Of a stretch of 64,000 nucleotides of DNA, positions 39,388 to 48,169 are shown piece by piece. Source of the stretch: Pseudoroseomonas cervicalis (GTDB taxonomy: Bacteria > Pseudomonadota > Alphaproteobacteria > Acetobacterales > Acetobacteraceae); NCBI RefSeq assembly GCF_030818485.1, contig NZ_JAUTAJ010000004.1, positions 1,901,001 to 1,965,000 on the forward strand, given 5' to 3'. Position 1 is the stretch's first letter, and each line of letters starts with the position of its first letter. Below the pieces are notes generated by a model. That model saw only the letters and a list, made by a program, of their open reading frames with translations. It searched no databases and was not told the origin of the DNA. Position numbers and translations under genes: made by a program.

Positions 39388-39612
39388 TCAGAAGCGCAGC
39401 CCGGCGGCCAGCAGCAGCAGCAGGATCAGCAGGAAGCCGAGCGCCCCGCGCAGCGCGCCGCGCACCGGGCGGAAGGGCGGGGGCAGGCCGCGATCATTGG
39501 CCGGGCGGGGCGGCGGCGACCAGCGGGGCCGCAGCCGGTGCATGCCCAGGGCCGGGGCCGGGCCGCGCAGCGGCCGCGTGGCGGGGGGCGCGGGACGCGG
39601 GCCGGCCGTCAC
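39388..39612 (-). CDS. Small hypothetical protein with a C-terminal membrane segment
   Basis: 74 residues: a Pro/Arg-rich basic N-terminal half (RPANDRGLPPPFRPVRG) followed by ALGFLLILLLLLAAGL, a convincing single membrane segment at the C terminus, so a tail-anchored protein is possible. Start GTG 39612 with AGGG upstream; ATG at codon 24 is an alternative. Located 45 bases downstream of pssA in the same direction, so it may be the last gene of the psd-pssA operon. Not recognised. Confidence 0.5.
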   Translation of the reverse strand: MTAGPRPAPPATRPLRGPAPALGMHRLRPRWSPPPRPANDRGLPPPFRPVRGALRGALGFLLILLLLLAAGLRF

Positions 39613-39657
39613 GCCGAACCCTGTTGCTTGCTGTCCCCCCGCACGCCTGGCCCTGCC

Positions 39658-40560
39658 TCAGCCGGTGGTCGGGCCGGGGCCGTCGGAGGGCCCCTCGGCG
39701 GCGGCGGTCACCGGCTGGATCAGCTCCTCCGCCTCGCGCTTCAGCCGCAGATAGGAGCGGACGGAGAAGGGCAGCATGCCGACATAGATCAGCCCCGCCG
39801 CCGCCAGCGCCGCCCAGGGCTCGCTGACCAGCAGCGCGGCATAGGCGCCGATCGAGAGCAGCAGCGGCAGGATCGCCTGGCGCGGCACCTTGAAGTTCTT
39901 GAAGGACCAGGTCGGCAGGGTGGAGACCAGCATCAGCGCCGTCACGATCAGCACGCAGCCGACGAAGAGCGGGTGGCGCACCGCGGCGGCCAGCGTGTCC
40001 CAGCCCCAGCCGGCGAAGGCCAGCGAGGCGAAGACCGGGAACATGCCGAGCAGCGCGCCCGCCGGGGCCGGCACGCCGGTGAAGAAGCTCTGCGCATAGG
40101 CGGGCTTGGGCGGCGGGCCGGTCAGCGGCACCGGCCCGGCCTCCAGCGCCGCGTTGAAGCGGGCGAGCCGCAGCGACATGCAGACCGCGAACATCACGCA
40201 GGGCACGAAGCCCAGGCCGCGATAATCATGCATGGTCCACAGATAGAGGATCATCGCCGGGGCGACGCCGAAGGAGAGGAAATCGGCCAGGCTGTCGAAT
40301 TCGGCGCCGAAGCGGCTGGTCGCCTTCAGCAGCCGGGCCAGCCTGCCATCCAGCCCGTCGATGGCGCCGGCCAGGATGATCAGCCCGGCGGCGGGTTCCC
40401 ACCGCCCCTCCAGCGCGAACCGCATCGCCATCAGCCCCGAGCAGAGGCCGAGCAGCGTCAGGATGTTCGGGATCAGCCGGTTGAAGGACTGGCCCTGGAA
40501 TCGCGGGCGCTGGCGCGGGGCGAAGCGGAAGCGCCGGGGGCGCGGCGGGCGGGGCGTCAT
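39658..40560 (-). CDS. pssA: CDP-diacylglycerol-serine O-phosphatidyltransferase
   Basis: Makes phosphatidylserine from CDP-diacylglycerol and serine in the inner membrane. The CDP-alcohol phosphotransferase motif is complete at residues 71-93: D71-G-x2-A-R-x8-G-x3-D-x3-D. Several membrane helices follow ([39 protein letters not shown]). 300 residues with a basic, Arg-rich N terminus. The ATG overlaps the psd stop by 4 bases (ATGA), so phosphatidylserine synthase and decarboxylase are produced together. Confidence 0.95.
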   Translation of the reverse strand: MTPRPPRPRRFRFAPRQRPRFQGQSFNRLIPNILTLLGLCSGLMAMRFALEGRWEPAAGLIILAGAIDGLDGRLARLLKATSRFGAEFDSLADFLSFGVAPAMILYLWTMHDYRGLGFVPCVMFAVCMSLRLARFNAALEAGPVPLTGPPPKPAYAQSFFTGVPAPAGALLGMFPVFASLAFAGWGWDTLAAAVRHPLFVGCVLIVTALMLVSTLPTWSFKNFKVPRQAILPLLLSIGAYAALLVSEPWAALAAAGLIYVGMLPFSVRSYLRLKREAEELIQPVTAAAEGPSDGPGPTTG

Positions 40561-41279
40561 GCGGGGGCGCCCGGAAGCGGGGCGACGGGCTCGGCGATGG
40601 CCGGGCCGGCCGGCGACAGATCGGCGATCACCGTCTCGCCGCCGATCATCAGCTGGCCTTCCTGCACCAGCGGCACCACGCCTTCCGGCAGGTACAGGTC
40701 GGTGCGGCTGCCGAAGCGGATGATGCCGAAGCGCTCGCCGGCGCGCAGCGCGTCGCCCTCGCGCACATCGCACAGGATGCGGCGGGCGATCAGCCCGGCG
40801 ATCTGCACCACGGCGATGTCGCGGCCATCGGTCAGGCGGATGGCGAGCGCGTTGCGCTCATTGTCGTCGCTGGCCTTGTCGAGGTTGGCGCTGACGAACT
40901 TGCCGTGGCGATAGGCGATGCGGGTGACCGTGCCGGCGGCCGGGCTGCGGTTCACATGCACGTCCAGCACCGACAGGAAGATGGCGACGCGCCAGCGCGG
41001 CTGCGGGCCGAGGCCGAGCTCGGCCGGCGGCACCGCCTGGGCGACGCTGACCACCCGCCCATCGGCGGGGGCCACGAAGACCGGCCGGTCCGGCACCACC
41101 CGTTCCGGATCGCGGAAGAAGTAGAGGCAGAACAGGGTGAAGAGGAGGCCGGGCCAGAACAGCCAGGGGCCGGTGATCAACCCGCCGAGCACCGCCACGA
41201 CGGCACCGCCGATGATGAAGGGCCGGCCCGCCGGATGCGGCGGGGCCAGGACCATGCGAAGGCTTTCCATGAGCGCCAT
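40557..41279 (-). CDS. psd: Phosphatidylserine decarboxylase proenzyme
   Basis: Converts phosphatidylserine to phosphatidylethanolamine. The short PSD type (240 residues) with two membrane helices near the N terminus (about 20-55). The pyruvoyl self-cleavage site is G190-S191 in [11 protein letters not shown]; catalytic-region marks are APADGRVV (70-77) and LDVHVNRSP (105-113). ATG 41279 (MALMESLRM) is chosen because the first helix starts about 15 residues later; an upstream in-frame start would add basic residues lacking family similarity. Followed directly by pssA. Confidence 0.94.
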   Translation of the reverse strand: MALMESLRMVLAPPHPAGRPFIIGGAVVAVLGGLITGPWLFWPGLLFTLFCLYFFRDPERVVPDRPVFVAPADGRVVSVAQAVPPAELGLGPQPRWRVAIFLSVLDVHVNRSPAAGTVTRIAYRHGKFVSANLDKASDDNERNALAIRLTDGRDIAVVQIAGLIARRILCDVREGDALRAGERFGIIRFGSRTDLYLPEGVVPLVQEGQLMIGGETVIADLSPAGPAIAEPVAPLPGAPA

Positions 41280-41409
41280 GATGCCCCCGGTTATGGTCCG
41301 TCGCGGTCGCGCAAACAACCGCTGCTTCCTGGCAAAACCCTGTCGGCGCGCGGTTTTCCGCAGATTCGCCGGCCGCAAGCGGGCGCGCCGCCGCGCCGCG
41401 CGGCGCGGC

Positions 41410-42597
41410 TCAGCCCGGCGGCAGGGTGAAGATCTGCCCCGGATAGATGCGGTGCGGATCGCGGATCTGGTCGCGATTGGCGCGGTAGATCACGGTGTAG
41501 CGCGTGCCGCGGCCATAGGTGCCGCGGGCGATGCGCCACAGGCTGTGGCCGGGCTGCACCGTCATCTGCCCGGGCGCCGCGGCCTCCGGCGCCGCCTCGC
41601 GCTGGAAGGGCAGCTCCAGCCGGGCGGCGACCTGGCCGCGCGGCCCGATCTGCTCGACCCGCAGCGTGTGCAGGCCGGGGGCGGGCACCGCCTCGGGCGT
41701 CAGGGTCCAGCGGCCCTCGGCATCGGCGCGCGAATCGCCGGCATGGGCGCCGTCGACATAAAGCCGCACCGCCGCCCCGCCAGGGGCGCGGCCGGCGAAG
41801 CGCATGGCGCCGCCTTCCTCGTAATCCACCACGTCGAGGCCGAGCGCGCCGCTCGACACCCCGGCCGCCGGCGCGGCGGTGGCGCCCGATGTCGCCGCCG
41901 CCTGGCCCGGCGCGGCGCTGCCGGAGGGGGCGGCGGCCGGCGCGGCGGCGCCCGGCGCCGGCTCGCCCTGCAGCAGGCGCGGCGCGGCGTCGCTGCCCGG
42001 CGCCGGCAGCAGGATGGCGACCGGCCCCGGCGCGGCGGGCTGCGCCGCATCCGGCGCGGCGCTTCCGGCGGGGGCGGGATCGGCGGCGCGCGGGGCGGTG
42101 GCGCGGCTGTCGGCCAGGCGCGGGCGCGGCGCCTCGGGCTCGGGCACCAGCACCACCACCGTGTCGCGGCCCTGCTGGGTCACGCCCTCATTCTGCGCCT
42201 GCAGCGACAGCTCATGGCCGCCGGGGGCCAGCGGCTCGGCCGGCAGGATCACCCATTCGCCGCGCGCATCGGCGCGCGCCCGGCCCAGCTCGCGCCCATT
42301 GTCCTGCAGCGAGACCTCGGCCCCCGGCGCGGCGCGGCCGGCGACCACCGCATTGCCGCGGGCGCCGATGCGGGCGATGTCGAAGCTGGGGGCGGAGGGC
42401 GCGGCGGCGGCGGCCGGGGCGGCGGCGGCCGCGGGGGCCGTCGCGGCGGGGGCGGCCCCGGTGGCCGGCGCCGGCAGGGCGCGCGCCTCCCCGGCCGGGC
42501 GCGGCGCGCGGCCCAGCCACCAGGCGGTGCTGCCCAGCGCGGCGCAGCCCGCCACCGCCAGCAATGCCAGCAGACCGGCGCGTTTCTGATCCATCAT
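41410..42597 (-). CDS. LysM-domain cell-envelope protein
   Basis: 395 residues. One N-terminal membrane segment or signal anchor (about 7-28) with a cysteine at 18, then long Ala/Pro-rich linkers, two Ig/carboxypeptidase-regulatory-like beta domains ([21 protein letters not shown] and [21 protein letters not shown]), and a C-terminal LysM (about 347-395: [38 protein letters not shown]) for peptidoglycan binding. This architecture is common in Rhodospirillales. Starts MMDQKRAGL; divergent from the cytochrome b561 gene across a large hairpin. Confidence 0.87.
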   Translation of the reverse strand: MMDQKRAGLLALLAVAGCAALGSTAWWLGRAPRPAGEARALPAPATGAAPAATAPAAAAAPAAAAAPSAPSFDIARIGARGNAVVAGRAAPGAEVSLQDNGRELGRARADARGEWVILPAEPLAPGGHELSLQAQNEGVTQQGRDTVVVLVPEPEAPRPRLADSRATAPRAADPAPAGSAAPDAAQPAAPGPVAILLPAPGSDAAPRLLQGEPAPGAAAPAAAPSGSAAPGQAAATSGATAAPAAGVSSGALGLDVVDYEEGGAMRFAGRAPGGAAVRLYVDGAHAGDSRADAEGRWTLTPEAVPAPGLHTLRVEQIGPRGQVAARLELPFQREAAPEAAAPGQMTVQPGHSLWRIARGTYGRGTRYTVIYRANRDQIRDPHRIYPGQIFTLPPG

Positions 42598-42632
42598 GGT
42601 TCCGTAACTAGGCGCAGCCGGCCCCGCAGGAC

Positions 42633-42664
42633 AAGGCGGTTTCGCAAGCCCGCGAAACCGCCTT
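42633..42664. promoter_or_regulatory. Large perfect hairpin in a divergent promoter region
   Basis: A 13-bp perfect inverted repeat AAGGCGGTTTCGC / GCGAAACCGCCTT with a 6-base spacer, nearly extended outwards by CCCCGC (42622-42627) and GCGGGG (42665-42670). Both flanking genes read away from it, so it is not a terminator; an operator or a leader structure is more likely. Confidence 0.55.
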
Positions 42665-42724
42665 GCGGGGCGTGGCGGCGCGGCCTCACATCGGGGCTCC
42701 CGCCGCCCCGCCAAGGAGACCGCC

Positions 42725-43399
42725 ATGCCCGAGCCCGCGCCGATTCGCGTCAAGGTCTGGGATGGCTGGGTGCGGCTGGTGCACTGGGCGCTGATCGGGC
42801 TGATCGGCCTGTCCTGGTGGAGCGCCGAGACCGGCCGCATGGATCTGCACATGACCAGCGGCTACGCCATCCTGACGCTGCTGCTGTTCCGCCTGGCCTG
42901 GGGGGTGCTGGGCTCGGACACGGCGCGGTTCGGGCGCTTCCTGCGCTCGCCGCTGGCCGCCTTCGGCCATCTGCGCCACCTGTTCCGGCGCGAGCCGGAC
43001 CGCGAGATCGGCCACAACGCCGCCGGCGGCTGGATGGTGCTGGCGCTGATCGCGGCGCTGCTGACCCAGGCGGTCAGCGGCCTCTTCGCCGACGACCAGA
43101 TCTTCACCAGCGGTCCGCTGGCGCGCAGCGCGCCGCCTGCGGTCAGCGACTGGGCGACCTGGATCCATATCCGCGCCTTCAACCTGATCCTGGCGCTGGC
43201 GGCGCTGCATGTGCTGGCGGTCGGGCTCTATTTCCTGGCCAAGGGGCAGAATCTGGTGCGGCCGATGATCACCGGCTGGAAATGGCTGCCCGCCGGCAGC
43301 ACGGCGCCAAGGCTGGCGCCCTTCTGGCTCGGCCTGCTGCTGCTGGTGCTGGCCGCCATTCCGGCGCTGCTGTTCCGCACCGGCCTGATCGGCGGCTGA
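42725..43399 (+). CDS. Cytochrome b561 family protein
   Basis: 224-residue four-helix membrane cytochrome (prokaryotic b561/Ni-Fe hydrogenase cytochrome b type). Candidate heme ligands: H20 (RLVHWAL), H42 (DLHMTSGY), the His in TWIHIRAFN and in AALHVLAVG. An additional C-terminal hydrophobic segment (PFWLGLLLLVLAAIPALLF) is present. Passes electrons between the quinone pool and a periplasmic cytochrome; the convergent c'/c556-type gene could be its partner. ATG 42725 with AAGGAGACC just upstream. Confidence 0.88.
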   Translation: MPEPAPIRVKVWDGWVRLVHWALIGLIGLSWWSAETGRMDLHMTSGYAILTLLLFRLAWGVLGSDTARFGRFLRSPLAAFGHLRHLFRREPDREIGHNAAGGWMVLALIAALLTQAVSGLFADDQIFTSGPLARSAPPAVSDWATWIHIRAFNLILALAALHVLAVGLYFLAKGQNLVRPMITGWKWLPAGSTAPRLAPFWLGLLLLVLAAIPALLFRTGLIGG

Positions 43400-43518
43400 G
43401 GCGTAGCGCAGCCGGGGCGCTCCCCCCTGCCCGCCTGGGCCGGAGCGGAGGGATGACCATGCCCTCCCTCCCGTCCCGGCCCTGACCGGCAGCAGACAGA
43501 AAACCGGCGGCTGACGGA

Positions 43519-43965
43519 TCAGCGGGAGCGGTAGGCGCGGTGGCAGGCGCCGCAGGTGGCGCCGGCCTCGCGGAAGGCGGTGGCGGTGGCGCCGGCATCG
43601 CCGCTGGCCGCCGCCTGCTGCAGCCTGCCCAGCGCCGTGACCATGTTGGCGGCGGCGGTCTCGAAGCCGGCGCGCTCCGACCAGACGGTGGCGCGGGCGC
43701 GGGTGTCGCCCTGGTCGCTGCCGGGCGGGAAGAGGTTGGGCAGGGTCTGGAAGAAGGCGGCCATCGCCTCGGCGCGCGCCGCCACCGGCCCGACCGCCTC
43801 GCCGCGGTCGAGGATGCCCTTGATGGCCTCCATCTCGCCGCCCATGCGCTTCAGCCCTTCCTTGCGGGTGGCGATGACGTCGCCCTGGGCCCAGGCGGGC
43901 GGGGCGGCCGGCAGGGCAGCCAGCACGGGCAGGGACAGGGCGCAGGCGAACAGGAAACGCTTCAT
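43519..43965 (-). CDS. Cytochrome c' / c556-type periplasmic cytochrome
   Basis: 148 residues with a signal peptide (residues 1-27, ending AWAQ). The single heme site C138-G-A-C141-H142 is at the C terminus, as in the four-helix cytochrome c' family, and R-K-E-G-L-K-R-M-G near residue 34 matches the start of helix 1 where c556 proteins carry their Met ligand. ATG 43965 is chosen because GGAG sits 7 bases upstream; another ATG two codons earlier is possible. Tail-to-tail with the cytochrome b561 gene, an arrangement often seen for such pairs. Confidence 0.87.
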   Translation of the reverse strand: MKRFLFACALSLPVLAALPAAPPAWAQGDVIATRKEGLKRMGGEMEAIKGILDRGEAVGPVAARAEAMAAFFQTLPNLFPPGSDQGDTRARATVWSERAGFETAAANMVTALGRLQQAAASGDAGATATAFREAGATCGACHRAYRSR

Positions 43966-44141
43966 CCGCATTCTCCACGGGGCTTGGGCAGGGGCGGCCA
44001 TCAGACCATGCCGGCCGGCCGCCGCGCAGCCGCTTTTCTTCCGGCAAACTGCAAAGGCACCCTTGCCGACCTCTCCGGGCGGGGTTATACGCCCCGCCCA
44101 CCAGCCGATCGGGACACCGAGCGGCGCGCTGGCCGGGACGA

Positions 44142-44218
44142 CGGAGCGTAGCTCAGCCTGGTAGAGCACTGTGTTCGGGACGCAGGGGCCGGAGGTTCGA
44201 ATCCTCTCGCTCCGACCA
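44142..44218 (+). tRNA. tRNA-Pro (anticodon CGG)
   Basis: 77 bases folding into a complete cloverleaf: acceptor CGGAGCG / CGCTCCG, D arm GCTC...GAGC, anticodon stem CTGTG / CGCAG around TTCGGGA (anticodon CGG at 44176-44178), T arm GGAGG-TTCGAAT-CCTCT, discriminator A and encoded CCA. Reads CCG codons, frequent in this GC-rich genome. A strong terminator follows. Confidence 0.96.
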
Positions 44219-44235
44219 ACTGAACCGGCCAGCGG

Positions 44236-44272
44236 AAACCCCGCCTGCCCCTGGCAGGCGGGGTTTTTGTTT
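44236..44272 (+). terminator. Rho-independent terminator after tRNA-Pro
   Basis: Stem AAACCCCGCCTGCC / GGCAGGCGGGGTTT (14 bp, 3-base loop) running into TTGTTT, 17 bases after the tRNA. Confidence 0.9.
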
Positions 44273-44456
44273 GTCCGGCCAGGACCGCGTCGGGCCCCGC
44301 CCCGGGCAGGCGAGGCGGGCCGCCGGCCGGCCGGGCCAACCCCCGAAGCGGCTTTTTTTCGTCGCCGCACCGATCCCCCCGAAAAGTTGCACAGATTTTG
44401 CTTCGGCATCGATACCACCGGCGGCACGAGGCCGCCGGCGGGAAGGAACCCTGCCG

Positions 44457-45206
44457 ATGAAGCCGCATCTCGCGCTTGCCACTGCCTTGTCCTTGAGCAT
44501 TCCGCTGCTGGCCTTGCCGGCCGCGGCGCAGACCGAGATCGAAAGCCTGGGGCTGACGGTCACCGCCACCCCCTCGGTGTCGAGCGACTATCTGTTCCGC
44601 GGCATCTCGCAGACGCGCAACCGCCCGGCCATCCAGCTGACCCTGGATGCGCAGCATGAGAGCGGGTTCTATGTCGGCGCCTTCGCCAGCAACGTCACCT
44701 TCCCCGGCAGCAATGCCCGGCAGGAGCTGGACGTGCTGGCCGGCTACCGCTTCGAGCTGGCGGGCGTCAGCCTCGACCTGGGCGGCGTCTACTACACCTA
44801 TCCGGGCTATGACACGCCGACGGGCAGCTACGACTACAATTACTTCGAGGCGATCCTGAAGGGCAGCTACACGCTGGACCCGGTGAAGTTCGTCGGCACC
44901 GTCGCCTGGTCGCCCAATTTCTACTTCGAGACCGGCTCGGCCGTGTATGTCGAGGGCGGCGCCGATATCAGCCTGCCCTTCGACTTCACCCTGGCCGGCC
45001 GCGTCGGCTACCAGTGGATCGAGAAGAACACGCGCTATGGCGCGCCCGACTACACCAACTGGTCGATCGCGGTGACGCGCGAGATCGTCGGCGGCTTCAT
45101 GCTGACCGTCGGCTATTACGACACCGACGTCTCGAAATCCGAGTGCTTCGCCGGCGCCAAGTTCTGCGACGCCCGCGCCATGGTGACGCTGAGCCGCGCC
45201 TTCTGA
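44457..45206 (+). CDS. TorF-family putative porin
   Basis: 249-residue outer-membrane beta-barrel protein. Signal peptide about 1-24 (LSLSIPLLALPAAAQ). TorF family marks: TATPSVSSDYLFRGISQTRN near the N terminus, then alternating amphipathic strands (GFYVGAFASNVTF, LDVLAGYRFELAGVSLDLG, YYTYPGYDTP) and a terminal aromatic (LSRAF). Probable general porin; substrate unknown. GGAAGGAA lies 8 bases before ATG 44457. Confidence 0.87.
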   Translation: MKPHLALATALSLSIPLLALPAAAQTEIESLGLTVTATPSVSSDYLFRGISQTRNRPAIQLTLDAQHESGFYVGAFASNVTFPGSNARQELDVLAGYRFELAGVSLDLGGVYYTYPGYDTPTGSYDYNYFEAILKGSYTLDPVKFVGTVAWSPNFYFETGSAVYVEGGADISLPFDFTLAGRVGYQWIEKNTRYGAPDYTNWSIAVTREIVGGFMLTVGYYDTDVSKSECFAGAKFCDARAMVTLSRAF

Positions 45207-45307
45207 CGCCACCCCCGCCCGGTGCCCCCGGCGGGGGCGCCGGCCGGCTGCCGGCCCCATGCCGCCGCATGGCCCGGGCGGCCCGGTGCCTGAGCGCCAA
45301 GGCCCGG

Positions 45308-45352
45308 CCCGGGCGGCTCAGCGCCGATACCCGCCCGGGCGGCTCAGCGCCG
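45308..45352. repeat. 26-base duplication at the DUF2842 gene end
   Basis: CCCGGGCGGCTCAGCGCCG occurs identically at 45308-45326 and 45334-45352. The second copy contains the stop codon of the DUF2842 gene, so the end of that gene has been copied just downstream. Confidence 0.85.
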
Positions 45353-45559
45353 CCGGCGGCGCGGCGGCGGGGTGCGCCCGGCGCCCCAGTACATCAGCGC
45401 GCGCACCGGCCAGGCCCAGAGCGTGCCGGCCAGCACGAAGTACGGGATCTGCACGGCCCAGTGCTGGGCCAGCACCCAATCCCCCACCCGGAGCACCAGG
45501 GCGAGATAGGCGACGAGCCCGAGAATGCCGATGATCCAGGCGATGAGCGGACGTGACAT
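45344..45559 (-). CDS. DUF2842 family small membrane protein
   Basis: 71 residues with two membrane segments (LIAWIIGILGLVAYLALVLRV and AVQIPYFVLAGTLWAWPVRALMYW), matching the alphaproteobacterial DUF2842 pattern including the WxVQ...YxxAGxLWxxP core. Ends with a polybasic tail (PPPRRRRR). ATG 45559 (MSRPLIAW) fits the family; a longer frame is open but not conserved in style. Function unknown. Confidence 0.82.
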   Translation of the reverse strand: MSRPLIAWIIGILGLVAYLALVLRVGDWVLAQHWAVQIPYFVLAGTLWAWPVRALMYWGAGRTPPPRRRRR

Positions 45560-45741
45560 GCCCCCGCTCCTGGCATGGCGGCGGCGCTTCGCCAAGCCCG
45601 CAGGGCCGAATCCGCCGCGCGGGACGCAGCCGCGCGCAGCCGCGCGTTGCAGCCGGCGCCCCGGGCGCCTAGTGTCCGCGCCGATCCCGGGGGTGCCTGC
45701 CGCCCCGCCTCCCTCCGCCTTCGCCTGACCGAAAGACCGCG

Positions 45742-46314
45742 ATGACCGGCCTGTCCCCCGCCCCTGCCCCCGCCCCTGAAGCTGCCGGCGCCGATGCGTT
45801 GGACCTGAAGGCGCATATCCGCGGCATCCCGGATTTCCCGAAGCCCGGCATCCTGTTCTACGACATCTCCACCCTGCTGCGGCACGGGCCCGCCTGGAAG
45901 GCGGCGATGGGCCGGCTGGCCGCGATCGTGAAGCCGCACCGCCCGACCCTGCTGGCCGGCATCGAGAGCCGCGGCTTCCTGATCGCGGCGCCGCTGGCGC
46001 TCGAGCTCGGCCTCGGCTTCATCATGCTGCGCAAGCCGCGCAAGCTGCCGGGCGCCACCATCGGCTATGATTACGACCTCGAATACGGCAAGGACCGGAT
46101 CGAGATCCAGGCGGATGCGGTGAAGCCGGGCGACCGCGTGGTGCTGCTGGACGATCTGCTGGCCACCGGCGGCACCATGGCCGCCGGCATCCACCTGCTG
46201 CGCAAGGCGGGCGCCGAGGTGCCGCTGGCCGCCGCCCTGATCGAGCTGACCTTCCTGAACGGCCGCGCGCGGCTCGACGTGCCGGTCGAGACGCTGGTCG
46301 CCTATGACGACTGA
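45742..46314 (+). CDS. apt: Adenine phosphoribosyltransferase
   Basis: 190-residue purine-salvage enzyme: adenine plus PRPP to [24 protein letters not shown] at about 27-47, [14 protein letters not shown], and the PRPP-binding motif [14 protein letters not shown] are all present. The N-terminal ~20 residues are a Pro/Ala repeat (coded by two copies of a 12-base unit) not seen in shorter homologues, so a later start cannot be excluded. Confidence 0.94.
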   Translation: MTGLSPAPAPAPEAAGADALDLKAHIRGIPDFPKPGILFYDISTLLRHGPAWKAAMGRLAAIVKPHRPTLLAGIESRGFLIAAPLALELGLGFIMLRKPRKLPGATIGYDYDLEYGKDRIEIQADAVKPGDRVVLLDDLLATGGTMAAGIHLLRKAGAEVPLAAALIELTFLNGRARLDVPVETLVAYDD

Positions 46315-46377
46315 GAGCGGGCGGTGCGGCGTGCGGATTGCCATCTTCCCGCCGCGCCCGTCTGCGACAGCGGCGGC

Positions 46378-47388
46378 ATGACCTCCTCCGGCCGCCGCGC
46401 CTGGCTGCGCCTCTCCGCCCTCGCCGCCCTGTCCGGGCTGGCGGGGCGCGCCCGGGCGCAGACCACCCCTCCCCCCGGCGCGCCGCTGCCGGACAGCGCC
46501 ACCCTGCTGCTGCCCGGCCCCGAGGGGGGCGAGGCGGCGCAATGGGCGCGCAGCCTGGCCGCCGGCCTGGTGCGCGGCCTGCCCCAGGCCGTCGCGCTGC
46601 GCAGCACGGTGCTGGGCGGGCCGGACGGCGTCACCGCCGCCAACCGCTTCGCGACGCTGGAGGCCGGCGATGGCCGCACCCTGCTGGTGATGCCGGGGCT
46701 GGCCGCGCATGCCCGGCTGGTGGGCGAGAGCCGCGCGCAATACCAGCCGGATTCCTGGCTGCCGCTCTGCGTCTCCTGGCAGGGGGCGGTGCTGGCGGGG
46801 CGTGGCCCCGGCCTGCCGCCGCGCGGCGGCGCGCCGCTGCGCCTGGCCCTGCCCGGCCCCGAATCGCCCGAGGCCTCGGCGCTGATGGCGCTCGACCTGC
46901 TCGGCCATGCGGCGGTGCCGGTCTTCGGCCTGGCCGGCGCGGCGGCGGCGGCGGCGGTGCAGCGCGGCGAGGCCGATGCGATGCCGGTGGCCGACCCGCT
47001 GCCGCCGCTGCGGGCGCAGCAATGGGGGCTGACCCCCTGGCTGGAGCTGGACACCCCGGCGCGGCGCGACCATCCGGAACTGCCGGCCTTCGGCGCCGCG
47101 CCGGCGCGGCCCTCGCAGGTGGCGGCGGCGCAGGCCGGCTTCGCCGCGCTGCGGCTGCGCGCCGCGCTGATGCTGCCCGGGCTGACGGCGGCCGATGTCG
47201 TGGCGCTGTGGCGCCGCGCCGCGCTGCGCTGGCAGGAGGAGGAGGCGAAGCAGCCGCTGGAGATCACCGCGCCGGCGCTGGTGGGGGCCGAGGCGCGGGC
47301 GACCATGGCGGCGCTGACGCCGCCGCCCGATGCGGTGCTGGCCTATCGCGAATGGCTGCTGCGTCGGCTGGCCTGGCAGCCGGGCTGA
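46378..47388 (+). CDS. Secreted protein distantly resembling TctC/Bug binding proteins
   Basis: 336 residues. Twin-arginine-type signal (SSGRRAWLRLSALAALSGLAG) cleaved near RARAQ. The segments LLLPGPEGGEAAQWARSLAAGL, VTAANRFATLEAGDGRTLLVMPGL and YQPDSWLPLCVSWQGAVLAG have the spacing and hydropathy of the first Bug-family lobe, but the usual PGG and ENRxGA signatures are missing and the sequence is strongly Ala/Leu/Pro-biased. Either a diverged binding protein or an unrelated secreted protein. Starts 64 bases after apt. Confidence 0.6.
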   Translation: MTSSGRRAWLRLSALAALSGLAGRARAQTTPPPGAPLPDSATLLLPGPEGGEAAQWARSLAAGLVRGLPQAVALRSTVLGGPDGVTAANRFATLEAGDGRTLLVMPGLAAHARLVGESRAQYQPDSWLPLCVSWQGAVLAGRGPGLPPRGGAPLRLALPGPESPEASALMALDLLGHAAVPVFGLAGAAAAAAVQRGEADAMPVADPLPPLRAQQWGLTPWLELDTPARRDHPELPAFGAAPARPSQVAAAQAGFAALRLRAALMLPGLTAADVVALWRRAALRWQEEEAKQPLEITAPALVGAEARATMAALTPPPDAVLAYREWLLRRLAWQPG

Positions 47389-47497
47389 GCCGCGCTGCGC
47401 GGCCCGTGCCGCCGCGCCGATCTGCAGGATGCCGCTGCTGCCGCGCCGCGGCGGAAGCCCGGCCCGGCGCCCTGGCGGGCCGGACCGCCCGCGCCGC

Positions 47498-47863
47498 TCA
47501 GTGCTGCGGGCCGAGGCCGGCGGCGATCTGCTCGTTGATGCCCAGGATGAAGTCGAGATCCGGCCGGTTGCGCCCCAGCTCGCGCAGCATGGCGGCGCCG
47601 AGGCTCAGCAGGCCCTGGCGCAGCGGCAGCGGCAGGGTGCTCTCCGGCGCGGCGATGGCGACCAGCACCGCCTGCCACAGCCGGCGCGCCTGAGCCTGCG
47701 CCGCCTCCCGCGCCAGCCGGTCCTCCCCCGCCGCGCGCAGCGCCGCGTTCACCTGGCGGAAGGCCGCCGCCTCCAGCGCGCGCGCGCCGCCGCTCTCCGG
47801 CGCGACGCAGCCGGTGGCGGGCATGGCGGGCTCGATCAGGGCCAGGGCGGAGGAATGGGACAC
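47498..47863 (-). CDS. flaF: Flagellar biosynthesis regulator FlaF (first copy)
   Basis: 121 residues of the alphaproteobacterial FlaF family, which with FlbT balances flagellin production and secretion. Family pattern: EAAAFRQVNAALRAA then RRLWQAVLVAIAAPESTLP, LRQGLLSLGAAMLREL and DLDFILGINEQIAAGL. Start GTG 47863 with AAAGGA seven bases upstream. Separated by 306 bases from a second flaF upstream on the same strand; no flagellin gene lies in the window. Confidence 0.85.
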   Translation of the reverse strand: MSHSSALALIEPAMPATGCVAPESGGARALEAAAFRQVNAALRAAGEDRLAREAAQAQARRLWQAVLVAIAAPESTLPLPLRQGLLSLGAAMLRELGRNRPDLDFILGINEQIAAGLGPQH

Positions 47864-48169
47864 GCGGGCATCCTTTCAGCGGCCGGCGGCGCCGGCGTGA
47901 AGCACGGGACGGTCCCGCCCGGCGGGCGGCACCCCGGAAGGCGGCGCCCCCCGGTTCGGGGCGGCGCTGCCTCTCGGCAACAGGACGGTGCTTCTGCGAT
48001 GTCCGCCACGGCTTCGGCCCTGGCCCTCCGGCGGGGCGCCCGCCCCTGGGGGGCTTCGGCGTCCTGCTCGGTGTGACCTCACCATGCCGTGTGGAGTCCT
48101 AAGGTGCAGTTAAAATCCCGGGGATTTTTGCGCTTTTCCCGCTTTTTGTGGCGAGGGCGGCGCCCCGGC
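47864..48169. other. 306-base gap between the two flaF copies
   Basis: No gene recognised. At 48112-48128 lies the hairpin AAAATCC-CGG-GGATTTT, 42 bases downstream of the second flaF, followed on the plus side by T-rich DNA; it can serve as a weak terminator. The remainder should hold the promoter of the downstream flaF, but I see no clear sigma-54 or sigma-28 consensus. Confidence 0.4.

Noticed and set aside
44085..45260. Long minus-strand frame covering the tRNA and the porin gene
   Set aside because: It runs through a complete tRNA cloverleaf, its terminator and a well-defined beta-barrel gene on the other strand; no protein similarity.
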